Shown piece by piece: positions 63,703 through 64,000 of a stretch of DNA of 64,000 nt. The stretch covers positions 19,731,159-19,795,158 of the forward strand of contig OZ012694.1 in NCBI GenBank assembly GCA_963942565.1, written 5' to 3'. This stretch comes from Maea johnstoni (taxonomy: Eukaryota; Annelida; Polychaeta; Spionida; Magelonidae). Every line of letters begins with the position of its first letter. Positions within the stretch are counted from its first letter, which is position 1. Both the position numbers and the translations under genes were made by a program. The notes beneath the pieces were generated by a model. It ran no database searches, was not told the origin of the DNA, and saw only the letters and a program-made list of their open reading frames with translations.

Positions 63703-64000
63703 TTGACTCCTTCTGTCCTTCAATTATGATAAAGCACTGTATAATAGTCCAATTCCACCTCATGCCATAACCACATCTATGGTGAATTTCATTATAATTT
63801 TCTTGGGAATAGGGTTTTTGCAGAACAGAAACCGTACAATCATTGTCAAGTAACGCAGCCACACTGGACACATATCAGGTGATATTTCGTATGGCTTGCT
63901 AAGATTCAATTTTGGCAGATGATATATTTCTAGTACCTTACAATTCCACGAGATTGGGATGGCGGATCGTAGTCATTCTTGATAAGTCAGTCTCCAACAG
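63703..64000 (+). repeat. Direct duplication, copy 2 (cut by window end)
   Basis: Second copy of 61488-61790. The match still holds at the last base (CCAACAG in both), so the duplication continues beyond the window. Confidence 0.9.

Overview
The window is eukaryotic nuclear DNA with almost no recognisable protein-coding content. The left 40.6 kb is satellite DNA. The right 23 kb, after a 200-base assembly gap, is intergenic-looking sequence full of microsatellites, small DNA transposons, a minisatellite and one LINE fragment. A short vertebrate-type telomere repeat (TTAGGG)n, long (TA)n tracts and a strong excess of the 8-mer TACATGTA (about 22 copies by eye in the right 23 kb, against roughly one expected) suggest a marine invertebrate, most likely a lancelet (Branchiostoma) or a mollusc. 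This is inference from sequence style, not from a search.

Layout, left: 1-1300 holds a duplicated flank, a fold-back repeat and a TIR element whose empty site is visible in the other copy of the flank. At 1305-1690 lies an interstitial telomere repeat next to two opposed clusters of a 15-17 bp motif. At 1700-2540 there are old, inverted relatives of a satellite that dominates further on. From 2541 to 16072 runs a 402-bp satellite (about 34 units) in which a block of 16 monomers (6,416 bp) is repeated as a higher-order unit. From 16306 to the gap there are three composite super-repeats. Each has an A/B leader, an array of a 513-bp satellite (16, 4 and 8 units), five or so diverged 402-type units, and a 513-bp fragment. 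Junctions are identical between blocks, and block III is a mosaic of II and I, so the super-repeat has evolved by unequal exchange.

Layout, right: 40862-44240 has dispersed repeats, a perfect 42-bp palindrome, and two copies of a ~253-bp Tc1/mariner-type MITE (five copies in the window). At 45365-50235 five (TA)n tracts cluster within 5 kb. At 50360-54060 lies a ~101-bp minisatellite (about 20 homogeneous units plus degenerate edges, itself with a 686-bp, 7-unit higher-order repeat). Its units carry a CTCF-like and a YY1-like word. Later come a cluster of hairpins (59432-59741), a decayed LINE 3' end (60251-60480), a fifth MITE, and a ~290-bp direct duplication (61488 and 63703).

No complete host gene could be supported. 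Open frames in the satellites and microsatellites are by-products of repeat sequence. The best candidate for an unusual system is the composite satellite domain (two families built from ~200 and ~170 bp modules in nested higher-order repeats) together with the minisatellite that carries insulator-like motifs.
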